DNA of 35,271 bases, from contig JAJJLU010000508.1 in NCBI GenBank assembly GCA_023807065.1, forward strand, positions 1 through 35,271, read 5' to 3'. This DNA is from Isotricha intestinalis. Taxonomy: Eukaryota; Ciliophora; Litostomatea; Vestibuliferida; Isotrichidae. The position numbers and the translations under genes are program-made. The notes beneath the pieces were generated by a model. The model had not been told where the DNA came from. It ran no database searches and was given only the letters and a program-made list of their open reading frames with translations. The first letter of the stretch is position 1. Every line of letters starts with the position of its first letter. Positions 1 to 9,376 of the stretch are shown in pieces.

Positions 1-24
1 CCCAATCCCCAATCCCCAATCCCC
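1..24. repeat. Telomeric repeat, CCCCAAT type (chromosome end)
   Basis: The first 24 bases are a perfect period-7 repeat: a partial unit, two full CCCCAAT units and a final CCCC. The C-rich strand runs 5' to 3' inward from the end, as at a left telomere. The unit differs from CCCCAA (Tetrahymena) and CCCCAAAA (hypotrichs, Euplotes). From memory it matches the repeat reported for rumen ciliates, but that was not checked. The repeat does not recur inside the window. Confidence 0.85.
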
Positions 25-714
25 GATAATATTTTTTTTTTAACTTTTATTCAAGGAATTTCAATAAAATTACAATTAAATTATTTAAATTATGTTATCC
101 TAAATCAAAATAATTCATCTTTTGAAACATTATCAACTTTAAAAGAAAATATTTTTCAAATTACCAATGGAGAAATCAATGATATAATTAAAGAGATTTT
201 AAAACAATTTAAAGAAAATTATGCATTTTATGTAAAACAAAAAAAGAAAATAAATAAAATTTACTCAATATATCAAAAAGAATATGGAAATAAAATATTT
301 TTTAACAACAATAATCATGATGATATTCTAAATAATTTAATAAAAAAAATAAACCAAGATATAGAATTTTATTCAACACTAGATTATTCAGGAAATTATG
401 AAATTAAAAAGATATTTAAAGAAAATATAAAATCAATATTAAATAAAACCATAATTATCACAAAAAATTATTTAGAGAATAATACACTTTTTTCTAATTT
501 AGAGGATATTATTTCTAAAATTATTAATGAAGATGATAATAAAATTCTTGTTAAGGAAACTTTGATATATTCTTTAAAAGAAAAATTGAAAAAAAATTTA
601 ATATTGATTAATTTTAAATATTTTTATAAATGTTTTTGTAAAATAGTTCCAAAAAAAATTGAGTCATTCATTTTAAATCAAATGATAAAGTTATTTATTG
701 AGAAAAAAATATAA
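25..714 (+). CDS. Headless (5'-truncated) open reading frame starting at the telomere, unknown product
   Basis: A single frame stays open from base 1, through the telomere repeat, to a TAA at 712-714. That is about 230 codons after the telomere. There is no ATG in this frame until 682, near the end, so the real start is missing. In DNA this AT-rich a random frame should meet a stop roughly every ten codons, so the open stretch and its Lys/Asn/Ile/Glu-rich translation indicate real coding sequence. The encoded piece is predicted to be helical and I do not recognise a domain; a Cys-rich patch (KCFCKIVPKK) lies near the C-terminus. The likely explanation is that the telomere was added inside a gene, leaving only its 3' part. 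A chimeric contig end is the alternative. An internal splice acceptor just after the telomere would not supply a start codon. Confidence 0.6.
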   Translation, partial: DNIFFLTFIQGISIKLQLNYLNYVILNQNNSSFETLSTLKENIFQITNGEINDIIKEILKQFKENYAFYVKQKKKINKIYSIYQKEYGNKIFFNNNNHDDILNNLIKKINQDIEFYSTLDYSGNYEIKKIFKENIKSILNKTIIITKNYLENNTLFSNLEDIISKIINEDDNKILVKETLIYSLKEKLKKNLILINFKYFYKCFCKIVPKKIESFILNQMIKLFIEKKI

Positions 715-1412
715 ATAATAATTATTAATTCTTTTTTTATTAAACATATTTTAAATAATTGTTTATAATTTTAAACATTAAATTTTATATTTTCATATAG
801 TAAATTTCATATTTTTAAATTCTTCTAATTGTTGCCTGTGTAAAAAGAACATAATCTCTTTTATTTGGGATTATTCTGTGTCTTACTATTTATACTATTA
901 TTATATATTGTATAATCCAGAAAGAATATAAAAGCTAATTTAAATTATTGTTTTTATTATTTTTAAAGAGTATTTTAATTTGTAAAATTCTTTCATTGAT
1001 TTTTTTATTTGATTTTTCTATTTTATATAAGGAATTAATTTGTGTTTGTTTACTATATGATTATTTAATTAAATTATAATTATTATTATTTATTTTTATA
1101 TTATTATGATTAGTAATATTTAAATGAAAAAATAAATTTTTAATACATATTTTTTAATTTAACTTTTATTAGTATAAATTTATTTGAATCTTATAATTGT
1201 AATAAGTGTTTCTATAATTTAATCTATATTTATTGTTACACTCTAAAATTAAATTGATATATTTATTATTGATATGAAAAAATTGAAGATAAAAAATATA
1301 TTCTTTAATTTTAAATTATTTTTTTATTTAATTAAAAGAATTATTGTAATGATTTATTTTTTAAACAAAATTAATATATAAATTCCTTTATAATTATATT
1401 TTTTATTTAATT
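715..1412. other. Intergenic, about 700 bases, no gene seen
   Basis: Extremely AT-rich with stops in all frames. The only structure I noticed is a hairpin at 851-874: an 8-bp stem (ATAATCTC with GGGATTAT, one G-T wobble) and an 8-base loop. It sits in a slightly more GC-rich patch at about 830-880. I cannot assign it to an RNA family. Confidence 0.6.
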
Positions 1413-2204
1413 ATGATACAATTTGCAACGTATAAATTTGAAAATCTTTTTAATTTTGGGAATTCATTTTTATTATCTACAAATGTTAAATCCTTTAATA
1501 AAACTCTAATTAAAAAGAAATTATTTGATCAAAAAATAAAAGAAAAAATGAAAAATCCTTTAATGTTAAAAGAAATTAATAAAAAATTGAATGATGCGAA
1601 TTATGTATTTTTTAAAAAAGGATTTTATATAACTTTCACACTTTATTTTGGTTATAAAGGGTATCAATTTCTCAAAACTAATTCAATTATAGATTCAATA
1701 CAAAGTAAATTATTAAAATTGTTTTTTTCAAATCCGAAAATTATTGAGATATTAATTAAAAAATTTGATAAAAAATTAGATGATGAAAATTTTAAAAAAG
1801 AAATTAAAAAAAGACTAAATCCATATATTAAAAGTCATTATAGGTTTTTAAGACGTTATATAAATCCTATTGTTAAAAATAAATTAAAGCAATTAATTAA
1901 AAATGAAGATGGTCAAAAAGAGATTATAGAAATAGTTAAGACAACCTTATTAAATAATAATAATTTACAAGATATTATTATAGATTCTATTAAATCAAAT
2001 TTTGAAAATATTGATTTTAAAAACATTAAAGATGATAAAATAATTCTTGATTTTATTGAAAAACTTTTTATTAAAGTTTTTGAAAAGGAAGAAATTAAAG
2101 AAATGTTTTGTAAGGAATTCTTTAATGTATTAAATAAAAAATTCCTTGAAGAAGGAATCACTAAATCTACATTTGATTTAGTTGGTAAACAATGTAAAAT
2201 TTAA
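1413..2204 (+). CDS. Unrecognised 263-residue basic helical protein with one possible membrane segment
   Basis: ATG to TAA, 263 residues. I do not recognise a family. Residues about 68-87 (FYITFTLYFGYKGYQFL core) are the only hydrophobic stretch long enough for a membrane or organelle-anchor helix. The remainder is rich in Lys, Ile, Asn and Glu, with regular hydrophobic spacing that suggests amphipathic helices (DIIIDSIKSNF, IILDFIEKLF, EIKEMFCKEFF). The N-terminal 35 residues are poor in acidic residues and rich in Asn, Phe and Lys. An organelle-targeting sequence is therefore conceivable but not shown. The gene lies 110 bases upstream of the CLEC16A-like gene on the same strand. Reality as a gene rests on length without stops and coding-like composition. 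Confidence 0.65.
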   Translation: MIQFATYKFENLFNFGNSFLLSTNVKSFNKTLIKKKLFDQKIKEKMKNPLMLKEINKKLNDANYVFFKKGFYITFTLYFGYKGYQFLKTNSIIDSIQSKLLKLFFSNPKIIEILIKKFDKKLDDENFKKEIKKRLNPYIKSHYRFLRRYINPIVKNKLKQLIKNEDGQKEIIEIVKTTLLNNNNLQDIIIDSIKSNFENIDFKNIKDDKIILDFIEKLFIKVFEKEEIKEMFCKEFFNVLNKKFLEEGITKSTFDLVGKQCKI

Positions 2205-2314
2205 AAAGTTTTATGATTAGAAGTAGTTTTAATATGTCTTTTGTATTCTTGAGTTTCTTATTTTTAATATTTATATATTTTTAACATAATAATGTCTAAA
2301 TAAATAAAATTTAA

Positions 2315-5086
2315 ATGTCTCTCAATCCAGATTTGATTTTTTCAAAAAAAGAAAAAAAAATATTAAATAAAATAAACAAAGACAATATTACTCCCCAAAA
2401 TTTATTAAAAATATATGATGAATTAATAACAATTTCAAAAAATTATAATAAAACTAATAAATATAAAAATGCAATATGTGAATTAATTTCTATATCAATA
2501 GAATTTCTATTAAAAAGTGGTAATGAATCAGGAGTTTTTGATGCTTTTTGTTCTTTTAATTTTATGAATGAATATTTAACTTTATCAAAATATAATATTT
2601 ATTTAATAGATTTACAAATAATAAAAAGTTTTTGCTTTTTATTGGTTAATATTCAAAATCCTGCTATAATATATTTTATATTAAGTGGAAATTTAATTGA
2701 ATTCATAATATCAAAAGATTATTGTTCATATGATGAAGAATTTTTTTCTTATTATGTGAATTTTCTAAAAAGTATAAGTTTAAGAATTGATGAAAATTCA
2801 GTGAAATTGTTTTTTAGAGAAAATATAAATTCTTTCCCTTTAATCGAAAGAGCAATTAAAATATATAATCATAATGATTCAATGGTAAGAAATGTAGTTA
2901 GAAATATAATAGTAAATATCTTAAAAATAAAATATGATAAAATTGAAGATTTTTTTTGTCAATTACCTGCAATTTCCTATTTTCCAAATTTATGTTGTCA
3001 TTTAAGAGATATTTGTATTAAATTTCAAGAAGAACTTTATAATGATAAAAAATATGATGATTACTTTGATGATATAATTGAAGAATTATATTTTTTTGAC
3101 GATATTTTTAGTTTGAAGTTAGAAAAAATAAATTATATTTTATTAAATTCTTTATTTTATTATTTTATTTTACCTATTTTATGTTGCTCTTTTCTCACTC
3201 AAAAAAAACCTATATTAGATATTAATATTTCATTATTTTTAATAATAATATTATTTAAAAATATAAAATACGAAACTTTTAGAAATTGTTTATTCTCACT
3301 AATTTTTTTAGATAAATTAAATCAAGATATATTAAATTTATTAATTAAACCTAATGATCTTCCATATTATTCATTTGTAATGGAAAATAAAAAAACAAGT
3401 TTTAGTGATTTTTTATCTCAAAATTATTCTTTAAAATTCTCAAGACATCTAATGGAAAAAGACAATATAAATTATTTAAATTATAAAGAAAAATATCCAG
3501 AATTAGAAACAATAATATTAAAATATAATCAATTTATATCAAAAAATAAAAATAGATTGGATGAAGATATTATAAAAGAGGGTATAGAATCAATTTTAAT
3601 TTCCTCTATAAAAAATGATGAATATGTAAAAATGAATATTTATCATAATTCAATTTGTTATGGAACTGGAATTAAATTAGGTTTATATTCAAATTCTGAT
3701 AATACTGAAATTTATAATATTTGTTTTATGTGTTTAATGAAAAGTATTTTTGAAGAATTAAAAGATAATAATCAAAAAAATAATAATGTTTATTTTTCAA
3801 ATACTATTAAAGAAGGTTTATTATATTTATTAACCGCTGATGATGATAATTTAGTTTTATTAATTAGTATTTTAATTTATGTTTGCCAAAATTCAAATAT
3901 AAGTAAAACTTTATTAAATAAAGCACATTTAGAAAATTTAAGAAATAAAAAGAATGAAAAATTAAAAGAAATCAAAAATCAAAAAATTAATTTAAAAAAA
4001 CAATTTTCACAAGAATATACTTTAAGTTTTAGTAATAATGCTTTTATTTTTAATAATGAATATTTTGAATTAGATAAAGAATTAAACACTGAATTAGATT
4101 TAAAATTAATTAAAATAATTATAAATTTATTTTGTTATATTTCTCCTCCTTTTAGAAAATTAACTTATAGAATAATTTTTACTAATTTACGAAATTTAAT
4201 TTTAGATAAAGATAATATAAAATCAAATTTATTACCAAAAGATATTTATGAAACAGTGGTAAAAAATCAAATAAAAATTTTAACAAAAATTCAAAAATTA
4301 ATTCAAAAAGAAAAAATTTATAGAGATAATGGATATTTATATTTTAATGAAGAATGGAATTTGTATTTAAAAGATAATGAAGATATATTAAAAAAAGATA
4401 TTCAATCAATAATATCAAATCCATATATTTTATTAGAAAAAAAAGAAAATAATAATATACCTTTAATTCTTAGACAAAAAGTATCAGAAAATTTAATTTT
4501 TAAAGAATTATTATTATTATATATGTATATTCATGACTTAAGGGAAATTTTATTAATACATAAAAATCAAAATGAAGAAATAAATAATAAATTAATAAAA
4601 GAGAAAAATCCTTTAATAGAAAAAAAATATTTTGAATTTGAATTAGATAAAAATTATGATTTAACAAAAATTTCAGAAAAAAATGAAGAAAATATAATGT
4701 CTTATCAAGTTGTTCATTTTAAAACAGTTGATTTACCTTATTATGAAAAAATGTTACTTATTATTTTTTATCCTTATATTTATTTTGGCACTACTAATAA
4801 AGAAAATGTTTTAATTCAATATAAATATAAAATGACTGATTTAGGAATTTATCAAAATAAAAATGAAAACAAAGAAAATGAAAATATTCTTTATTTATTA
4901 GTCATTAATCAAAATGAAAATAATGGAAAAGATATCAATATTTGTATTAAGTTTAAAAATGTTGAAAGCATAAATGAAGTTTCATCAAAAATAATTGATG
5001 GAAATCAAGAACTCAAAAATCACAATTATTTAATTTTTAATTCATTTTTTGAAGATGAAATGAGAAAACTTAATGAAGAAAAATAA
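2315..5086 (+). CDS. CLEC16A: CLEC16A / GOP-1 family protein (FPL domain)
   Basis: A 923-residue protein, close to the usual length of the family (about 1,050 in human). The N-terminal FPL domain at about residues 60-205 is clear: SGNESGVFDAFCSFNFM, then SYDEEFFSYYVNFLKSISLR, then NHNDSMVRNVVRNIIVNI, all in the order seen in animal and plant homologues. A second conserved family block, LLTADDDNLVLLISILIY, falls near residues 504-521. The last 180 residues include a beta-rich stretch (MSYQVVHFKTVDLPYYEK onwards) that matches the PH-like region of the family. Known members act on endosomes and lysosomes in membrane trafficking, autophagy and mitophagy; the human protein is linked to the E3 ligase NRDP1. 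Localisation here is inferred from the family only. The start ATG is in a good AT-rich context and the domain begins within about 60 residues of it. It converges on the coiled-coil gene downstream. Confidence 0.88.
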   Translation: MSLNPDLIFSKKEKKILNKINKDNITPQNLLKIYDELITISKNYNKTNKYKNAICELISISIEFLLKSGNESGVFDAFCSFNFMNEYLTLSKYNIYLIDLQIIKSFCFLLVNIQNPAIIYFILSGNLIEFIISKDYCSYDEEFFSYYVNFLKSISLRIDENSVKLFFRENINSFPLIERAIKIYNHNDSMVRNVVRNIIVNILKIKYDKIEDFFCQLPAISYFPNLCCHLRDICIKFQEELYNDKKYDDYFDDIIEELYFFDDIFSLKLEKINYILLNSLFYYFILPILCCSFLTQKKPILDINISLFLIIILFKNIKYETFRNCLFSLIFLDKLNQDILNLLIKPNDLPYYSFVMENKKTSFSDFLSQNYSLKFSRHLMEKDNINYLNYKEKYPELETIILKYNQFISKNKNRLDEDIIKEGIESILISSIKNDEYVKMNIYHNSICYGTGIKLGLYSNSDNTEIYNICFMCLMKSIFEELKDNNQKNNNVYFSNTIKEGLLYLLTADDDNLVLLISILIYVCQNSNISKTLLNKAHLENLRNKKNEKLKEIKNQKINLKKQFSQEYTLSFSNNAFIFNNEYFELDKELNTELDLKLIKIIINLFCYISPPFRKLTYRIIFTNLRNLILDKDNIKSNLLPKDIYETVVKNQIKILTKIQKLIQKEKIYRDNGYLYFNEEWNLYLKDNEDILKKDIQSIISNPYILLEKKENNNIPLILRQKVSENLIFKELLLLYMYIHDLREILLIHKNQNEEINNKLIKEKNPLIEKKYFEFELDKNYDLTKISEKNEENIMSYQVVHFKTVDLPYYEKMLLIIFYPYIYFGTTNKENVLIQYKYKMTDLGIYQNKNENKENENILYLLVINQNENNGKDINICIKFKNVESINEVSSKIIDGNQELKNHNYLIFNSFFEDEMRKLNEEK

Positions 5087-5486
5087 AATAATTAGACTTA
5101 ATTTAAATGAATAAATAAATATATTTTTGATAAAAATTAAAATTAAATTTAATATCATATTATTATATAAATTTGAATGTGGAAAATTTTTTTTATTTAT
5201 TTTTTATAATATGATAGATTGAATATTAATTTATTCACCTTTATATTTATTTATTTCTATATTTTTTTTTGATAGAATATAAAAAAAAATATAATAGATA
5301 CTATCTTTATATTCATTTATTCTATTTAAAAATATCAATCAATGAAATAAAAATATTTTATTTAAAAAAAAAAAAGTATAAAATTAATGTCTTATTATGA
5401 CTTAAAAAATTCATTTAAAACATAATCAAAAATTAAGTATTTTTTTGTATCATAAAATAAATAAATTATATAAGCAATTATATAAT
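5087..5486. other. Intergenic between two convergent genes
   Basis: About 400 bases separating the 3' ends of the CLEC16A-like gene and the coiled-coil gene. It holds a 9-bp inverted repeat, GAATATAAA at 5275-5283 and TTTATATTC at 5306-5314, around a small odd palindrome (AGATA-C-TATCT at 5296-5306). This could fold at the RNA level near the 3' ends, but no function is shown. Otherwise it is plain AT-rich DNA. Confidence 0.5.
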
Positions 5487-7898
5487 TTATTCTACTCCAT
5501 TAATTTTCTTAAGTTCTTCTTCATATTCTTGAACTTGTTTTTCAATATCTTTTTTCATTTGTTCAATAGCTTCTTTATTTTTATCTTGTTCTTCTTTCAA
5601 AGCATCAGCTTTACTAGCATCTTTATCAACTTCTTCTTGTAAAGCTTTTTCTCTATCAGCTGCTGCATTTTCATAATTAGTAATATTTTGTTGTAATGCA
5701 TTTTTTTTTTCTTCAACTTTTTTTAATATTTCATCAACACTTAATTTTACTCCCATTGCTTGTTCACCTTTTTCTTCTTGTTCTTCTCCCTCTACAAAAC
5801 CACCAACCATTTCTTCTTTATTTTCTTCTTCTTTTGCTTTTTCAATTTCATCACCTTCTTCTCCTTCTTTATTTTCACCTTCTTTATTTTCTTCTTCTTT
5901 AGTTTTTTCAATTTCATCACCTTCTTTCTTTTCACCTTCTTCACCTTCTTTGTTTTCTTCTTTTGCTTTTTCAATATCATCACCTTCTTCTCCTTCTTTC
6001 TTTTCACCTTCTTCTCCTTCTTCACCTTCTTTATTTTCACCTTCTTCTCCTTCTTCACCTTCTTTATTTTCACCTTCTTCTGCTTCTTCTTTCTTTTCTC
6101 CTTCTTCTCCTTCTTCTCCTTCTCCTTCTTCTTCTCCTTCTTCTTTTTTTCTTTCAGGAGGCAATTTTTTTCCTTTAAGAACATAATCTAAAACTTCTTT
6201 TTTAGTGAAATTTCTATCTAATGCTTGTACTCTTTTTAATCGATAAGTCATCTCTTGTTTTTTTTCTCTTATTTCTTCATCAATTTTTAATCTTTCTTCT
6301 CTAATTAATTCTTTTTCTCTTTGCATATCATCAATTTTTTTCATTCTTTCTTTTATTTCTTCCATTTGTTTTTTTCTTTTATATTCATCAATTTTTTCTT
6401 TTCTCATAACTCTATTTTTTCTTTCTTCTCTAGCAATATATAATTTATTTGCTTTTTTTAAATTTTCTTTATTTACTTCTTCTTTATATTTTTTTCTTCT
6501 TTCATCTTGATTTTTCATTTTAGATAAAATTTCTTTTTTATGTTGCTCTTGTTTTGCATCATTTTTATCTAAAACTTTTTTTATTTCTTCATCTTTTTTT
6601 TTCATTGTTTGCATATGTGTAATTAAATTTTTTTCTTTTTCTGATTCTTTTTGTTTTTGTAATTCTTCTAATTGTTTTTGTTTTTTTTCATAATCTTCTA
6701 TTTTTGATTTTCTTATTTTTTCTCTTTCTTCCATTGCTTTTTTATAATTTCCTTCTGTTTTTTTTTTTTTTTCTTCATTTTCTTTTGCTATTTTTTCTTT
6801 CATTTTTTCCATTCTTTTTTTTCTTTTTTCTTCTTTTTTTAATATTTCATTATGTTGCTGTTTTAATTTTGTTTCTTTCATTTGATTAATTTCATTTATT
6901 TTTTTTTTAAATTCTTTTTCTTGTTTTTGTCTTTCTTTCATCATTTCTTCTTTTTGTTTTTTTGCTTCTAATTCTTTTAATCTTTCATTATCTTTTTGTT
7001 TTTTTATTTCCTTTTCTTTTTCTTTTCTTTTTTTATCTTCTTCTAATAATTCTTTTCTTTTTTTTTCTTTTCTTTCTTCTAATCTTTTTAATTCATCTTT
7101 TAATCTTTGTTCTTCTTGTCTTAATCTTTCTTTTCTTAATTGTTCATCTTTTTTTCTTTGTTCTTCTAATTTTTTAGCATTTTTCTTTCTTTGTTCATCT
7201 ATTTCAAATTCATATTCTATTAAATTCCTTAAATTATCTTCCTGTTGTTTTTTTAATTCTTTTAATTTTTGTCTTTCATTTAAAATTGCTGTTGATACAT
7301 TTTCTTTTTTCATTTTACTTTTATTTTCTTCTTGTTTTTCTTCATCATTTTCATTATTATCTTCATTATTTTCTTCTTTATTTTCTTCATTATTTTCTTC
7401 TTTATTTTCATCTTCATTTTCTTCTTTTTTTTCTTCATTATTTTCTTCTTTATTTTCTTCATTATTTTCTTCTTTATTTTCTTCATTATTTTCTTCTTTT
7501 TTTTCTTCATTATTTTCTTCTTTTTTTTCTTCATTTTCTTCTAATTTAGGAGCATCTTTTTTATCAACTTCTTCTTTATTCATAAATTCATCTTCTTTTT
7601 TATGAGTATCTTCAGGATTTTTAGCTACAATTTGATTTCTTATTTTTAAAGCATTTTCAATTAATTCTTTTCTTACTTTTTCATAATTATCATATCTTTC
7701 TTGTATTAATTCTTTTGGTAAATTTTTACATTCTGGATGTCTTTTTATATATGTTTCTAATGATATTTTATGAAGTTCATCTGGGTTCACTCCTGTTAAA
7801 TTACATGCTTCTATTGAACGAGGAGTATTCACTCGCTTTCCTTTTGAAGTAAAATCACAGTTTACTAAATTTACTGATTGATTTTCTTTATCTGACAT
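5487..7898 (-). CDS. Large Glu/Lys-rich coiled-coil protein with conserved N-terminal motif (CCDC177-like)
   Basis: An 803-residue protein. Residues about 22-88 form a compact non-repetitive motif (TPRSIEACNLTGVNPDEL, then ERYDNYEKVRKELIENALKI). It resembles the N-terminal signature of CCDC177-like coiled-coil proteins of flagellated and ciliated eukaryotes. After it come an acidic low-complexity block (Glu/Asn/Lys, residues about 115-190), a long single coiled coil of alternating Lys and Glu (about 195-575), a second acidic block of Gly-Glu-Glu repeats (about 585-715), and a short C-terminal helix. Function is unknown; a cytoskeletal or ciliary role is only an inference from family resemblance. 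The purine-rich coding strand creates several long open frames on the opposite strand and in other phases, which I treat as shadows. The start ATG is chosen because the conserved motif follows 21 residues later. Confidence 0.85.
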   Translation of the reverse strand: MSDKENQSVNLVNCDFTSKGKRVNTPRSIEACNLTGVNPDELHKISLETYIKRHPECKNLPKELIQERYDNYEKVRKELIENALKIRNQIVAKNPEDTHKKEDEFMNKEEVDKKDAPKLEENEEKKEENNEEKKEENNEENKEENNEENKEENNEEKKEENEDENKEENNEENKEENNEDNNENDEEKQEENKSKMKKENVSTAILNERQKLKELKKQQEDNLRNLIEYEFEIDEQRKKNAKKLEEQRKKDEQLRKERLRQEEQRLKDELKRLEERKEKKRKELLEEDKKRKEKEKEIKKQKDNERLKELEAKKQKEEMMKERQKQEKEFKKKINEINQMKETKLKQQHNEILKKEEKRKKRMEKMKEKIAKENEEKKKKTEGNYKKAMEEREKIRKSKIEDYEKKQKQLEELQKQKESEKEKNLITHMQTMKKKDEEIKKVLDKNDAKQEQHKKEILSKMKNQDERRKKYKEEVNKENLKKANKLYIAREERKNRVMRKEKIDEYKRKKQMEEIKERMKKIDDMQREKELIREERLKIDEEIREKKQEMTYRLKRVQALDRNFTKKEVLDYVLKGKKLPPERKKEEGEEEGEGEEGEEGEKKEEAEEGENKEGEEGEEGENKEGEEGEEGEKKEGEEGDDIEKAKEENKEGEEGEKKEGDEIEKTKEEENKEGENKEGEEGDEIEKAKEEENKEEMVGGFVEGEEQEEKGEQAMGVKLSVDEILKKVEEKKNALQQNITNYENAAADREKALQEEVDKDASKADALKEEQDKNKEAIEQMKKDIEKQVQEYEEELKKINGVE
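5860..6130 (-). repeat. In-gene low-complexity repeat, 11-residue Gly/Glu unit
   Basis: On the minus strand this encodes repeated units of about 33 bases translating to variants of EGEEGEEGENK, EGEEGEEGEKK and KAKEEENKEG. Copies are imperfect but in phase with the gene, so length changes would keep the frame. Confidence 0.75.
7360..7545 (-). repeat. In-gene tandem repeat, 24-base unit (NNEENKEE)
   Basis: A tandem array with a 24-base period on the minus strand encodes EENKEENN-type octapeptides, with about seven to eight imperfect copies. The variants differ mainly in EENK versus EEKK. The period is a multiple of three, so copy-number changes are tolerated. Confidence 0.8.
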
Positions 7899-8618
7899 TT
7901 TTAATTTTAATTATTTTTTGTATAACTTATTTAAATTTTTTGGAATTGTTTATTTATTTTTTTTTGTTCTGTTTTTTGAAATTTTAATTTATTTTATTTT
8001 TTGTTTGGTAAATTTATATTTAAAGTTATATAATATTAGGGTGATTAGAGGAAAATTTCTTTGTTTTACAATTTAGTTTATTCTTATATATTATTTATAT
8101 TTTTTGATTTAAGATTGGATTTATTCTTAGATATTTTGAAATTTGAAATTTTTCATGTTTATTTAGTTTATTTTTTAAATTCTTTGAATTAATTTTAAGT
8201 CTTGAAAATTCTTTCTTAAAAATAATTTTATTTACATGAAAGAAATTTTTTTCTAATTTTGTTTTTTTTTTATATTTATTGAAGTATATTCATTATTATT
8301 TTTATTTGATTTTCGTTAATTATTTTAGTTTTCATTTAATAGTTTTATTAATATATCAATTTTCTTTCATTTGATTATCAATTTGGTTAAATATATCTTT
8401 TTCTTTCATTTGATTATCAACTTGGTTAAATATATTATTTAAATATTCAAATTAAATTTTATATTTGAATTTCATATTTTCCTTTTATTCAACTTTAAAT
8501 CAATATTTAAGTCATTTTCATTTAAATCTTTTATTTTGTTTTAAATTATATTATTATTTTTAATTTCAAATTAAAAAATTGTTTTATATTAAATAGTTTC
8601 TTTTATAATTATTTTAAA
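7899..8618. other. Divergent intergenic region, 720 bases
   Basis: This lies between the 5' ends of the coiled-coil gene (minus) and the TMEM208-like gene (plus), so it should hold both promoters. No recognisable core promoter can be named in DNA this AT-rich. It contains the 39-base direct duplication listed separately. Confidence 0.55.
8361..8435. repeat. Direct duplication, 36-base copies at a 39-base period
   Basis: Copy 1 at 8361-8396 and copy 2 at 8400-8435 match at 35 of 36 positions. The one difference is a T/C in the AATTTGG versus AACTTGG segment. The core contains CTTTCATTTGATTATCAA. It lies about 180-260 bases upstream of the TMEM208-like start codon. Confidence 0.85.
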
Positions 8619-9128
8619 ATGGCAAATAGAAGTGAAAAAAAAAATAGAAAAAAAAATGAATCTTCAAACAGAATTTATTTAATAATGATAGGAATAAGTA
8701 CTTTTATATATATAATAATGAATATATATCAAAAATATTCTTACAATAAAACATTCACAAAAAAGCAAATATTTGGTTTTATATTTTTAAATGGAATGAA
8801 TTATTTTCTATATAAATTAATAAATTTATTCAGAGAAAGTTATTGGGAAAGTTATTTAGTTGATATTTTAGGATTAAATTGTTTAATTGAAATATTAATC
8901 AATTTTCATTGGAAGTTTTGGTTTTTATATTTTATTTATCCAGGATATTTCCTTTGTATAGGAGGAAAAAAATTATTTGATTATGTGGGAACAATTGGAA
9001 AATATGATGAAAATGAAGAAATGAATCAACAACAACAAGCAAATCAATTTAAAGATGCTGGTCATAAATCTAAAACTATTAAAAAAGATAATTCTGATAA
9101 ACCAAAAATTAAATATGTAAAACATTAA
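8619..9128 (+). CDS. TMEM208: TMEM208 / SND2-like ER membrane protein
   Basis: A 169-residue protein, very near the family's usual length (173 in human). Three hydrophobic segments are visible: about residues 20-40 (IYLIMIGISTFIYIIMNIYQ), 50-68, and 100-118. The last pair carries the family pattern of an aromatic-rich FWFLYFIYPGYFLCIGG segment before a hydrophilic basic tail. The N-terminus is Lys/Asn/Arg-rich and precedes the first membrane segment directly, as in TMEM208 and yeast Snd2/Env10. Known members take part in SRP-independent targeting of proteins to the endoplasmic reticulum. The call rests on topology, length and the spacing of aromatic residues rather than long identity. The gene is divergent from the coiled-coil gene and convergent with the AMPK beta gene. 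Confidence 0.72.
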   Translation: MANRSEKKNRKKNESSNRIYLIMIGISTFIYIIMNIYQKYSYNKTFTKKQIFGFIFLNGMNYFLYKLINLFRESYWESYLVDILGLNCLIEILINFHWKFWFLYFIYPGYFLCIGGKKLFDYVGTIGKYDENEEMNQQQQANQFKDAGHKSKTIKKDNSDKPKIKYVKH

Positions 9129-9376
9129 TTATTATATTAAAAAGGATAAATCATTATTAATATTTGAAAATCATAAACAATAAATATAACATAATATAAT
9201 ATATTAAACAATAAAAATTATTCAAATAAAAATAAAAAAAAAATAAAAAATAAAAGATATGAAAAAAAAATTTTAATTTAAATAATTTTATTTTTACTTT
9301 TTTCAAAAACCCAAAAATAACGTTTAAAAAAAATAAAAATCAAAAAAAAAAAAAAACAAAAAAATAAAAAAAAAAT

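Noticed and set aside
5760..6191. Several open frames of 60-143 codons on the plus strand and in other minus phases over the coiled-coil gene (also around 7300-7550)
   Set aside because: They are shadows of a purine-rich Lys/Glu gene: the opposite strand lacks stops because of codon bias, and the translations are runs of Phe, Leu and Ile with no fold. The minus-strand 803-residue gene explains the region.
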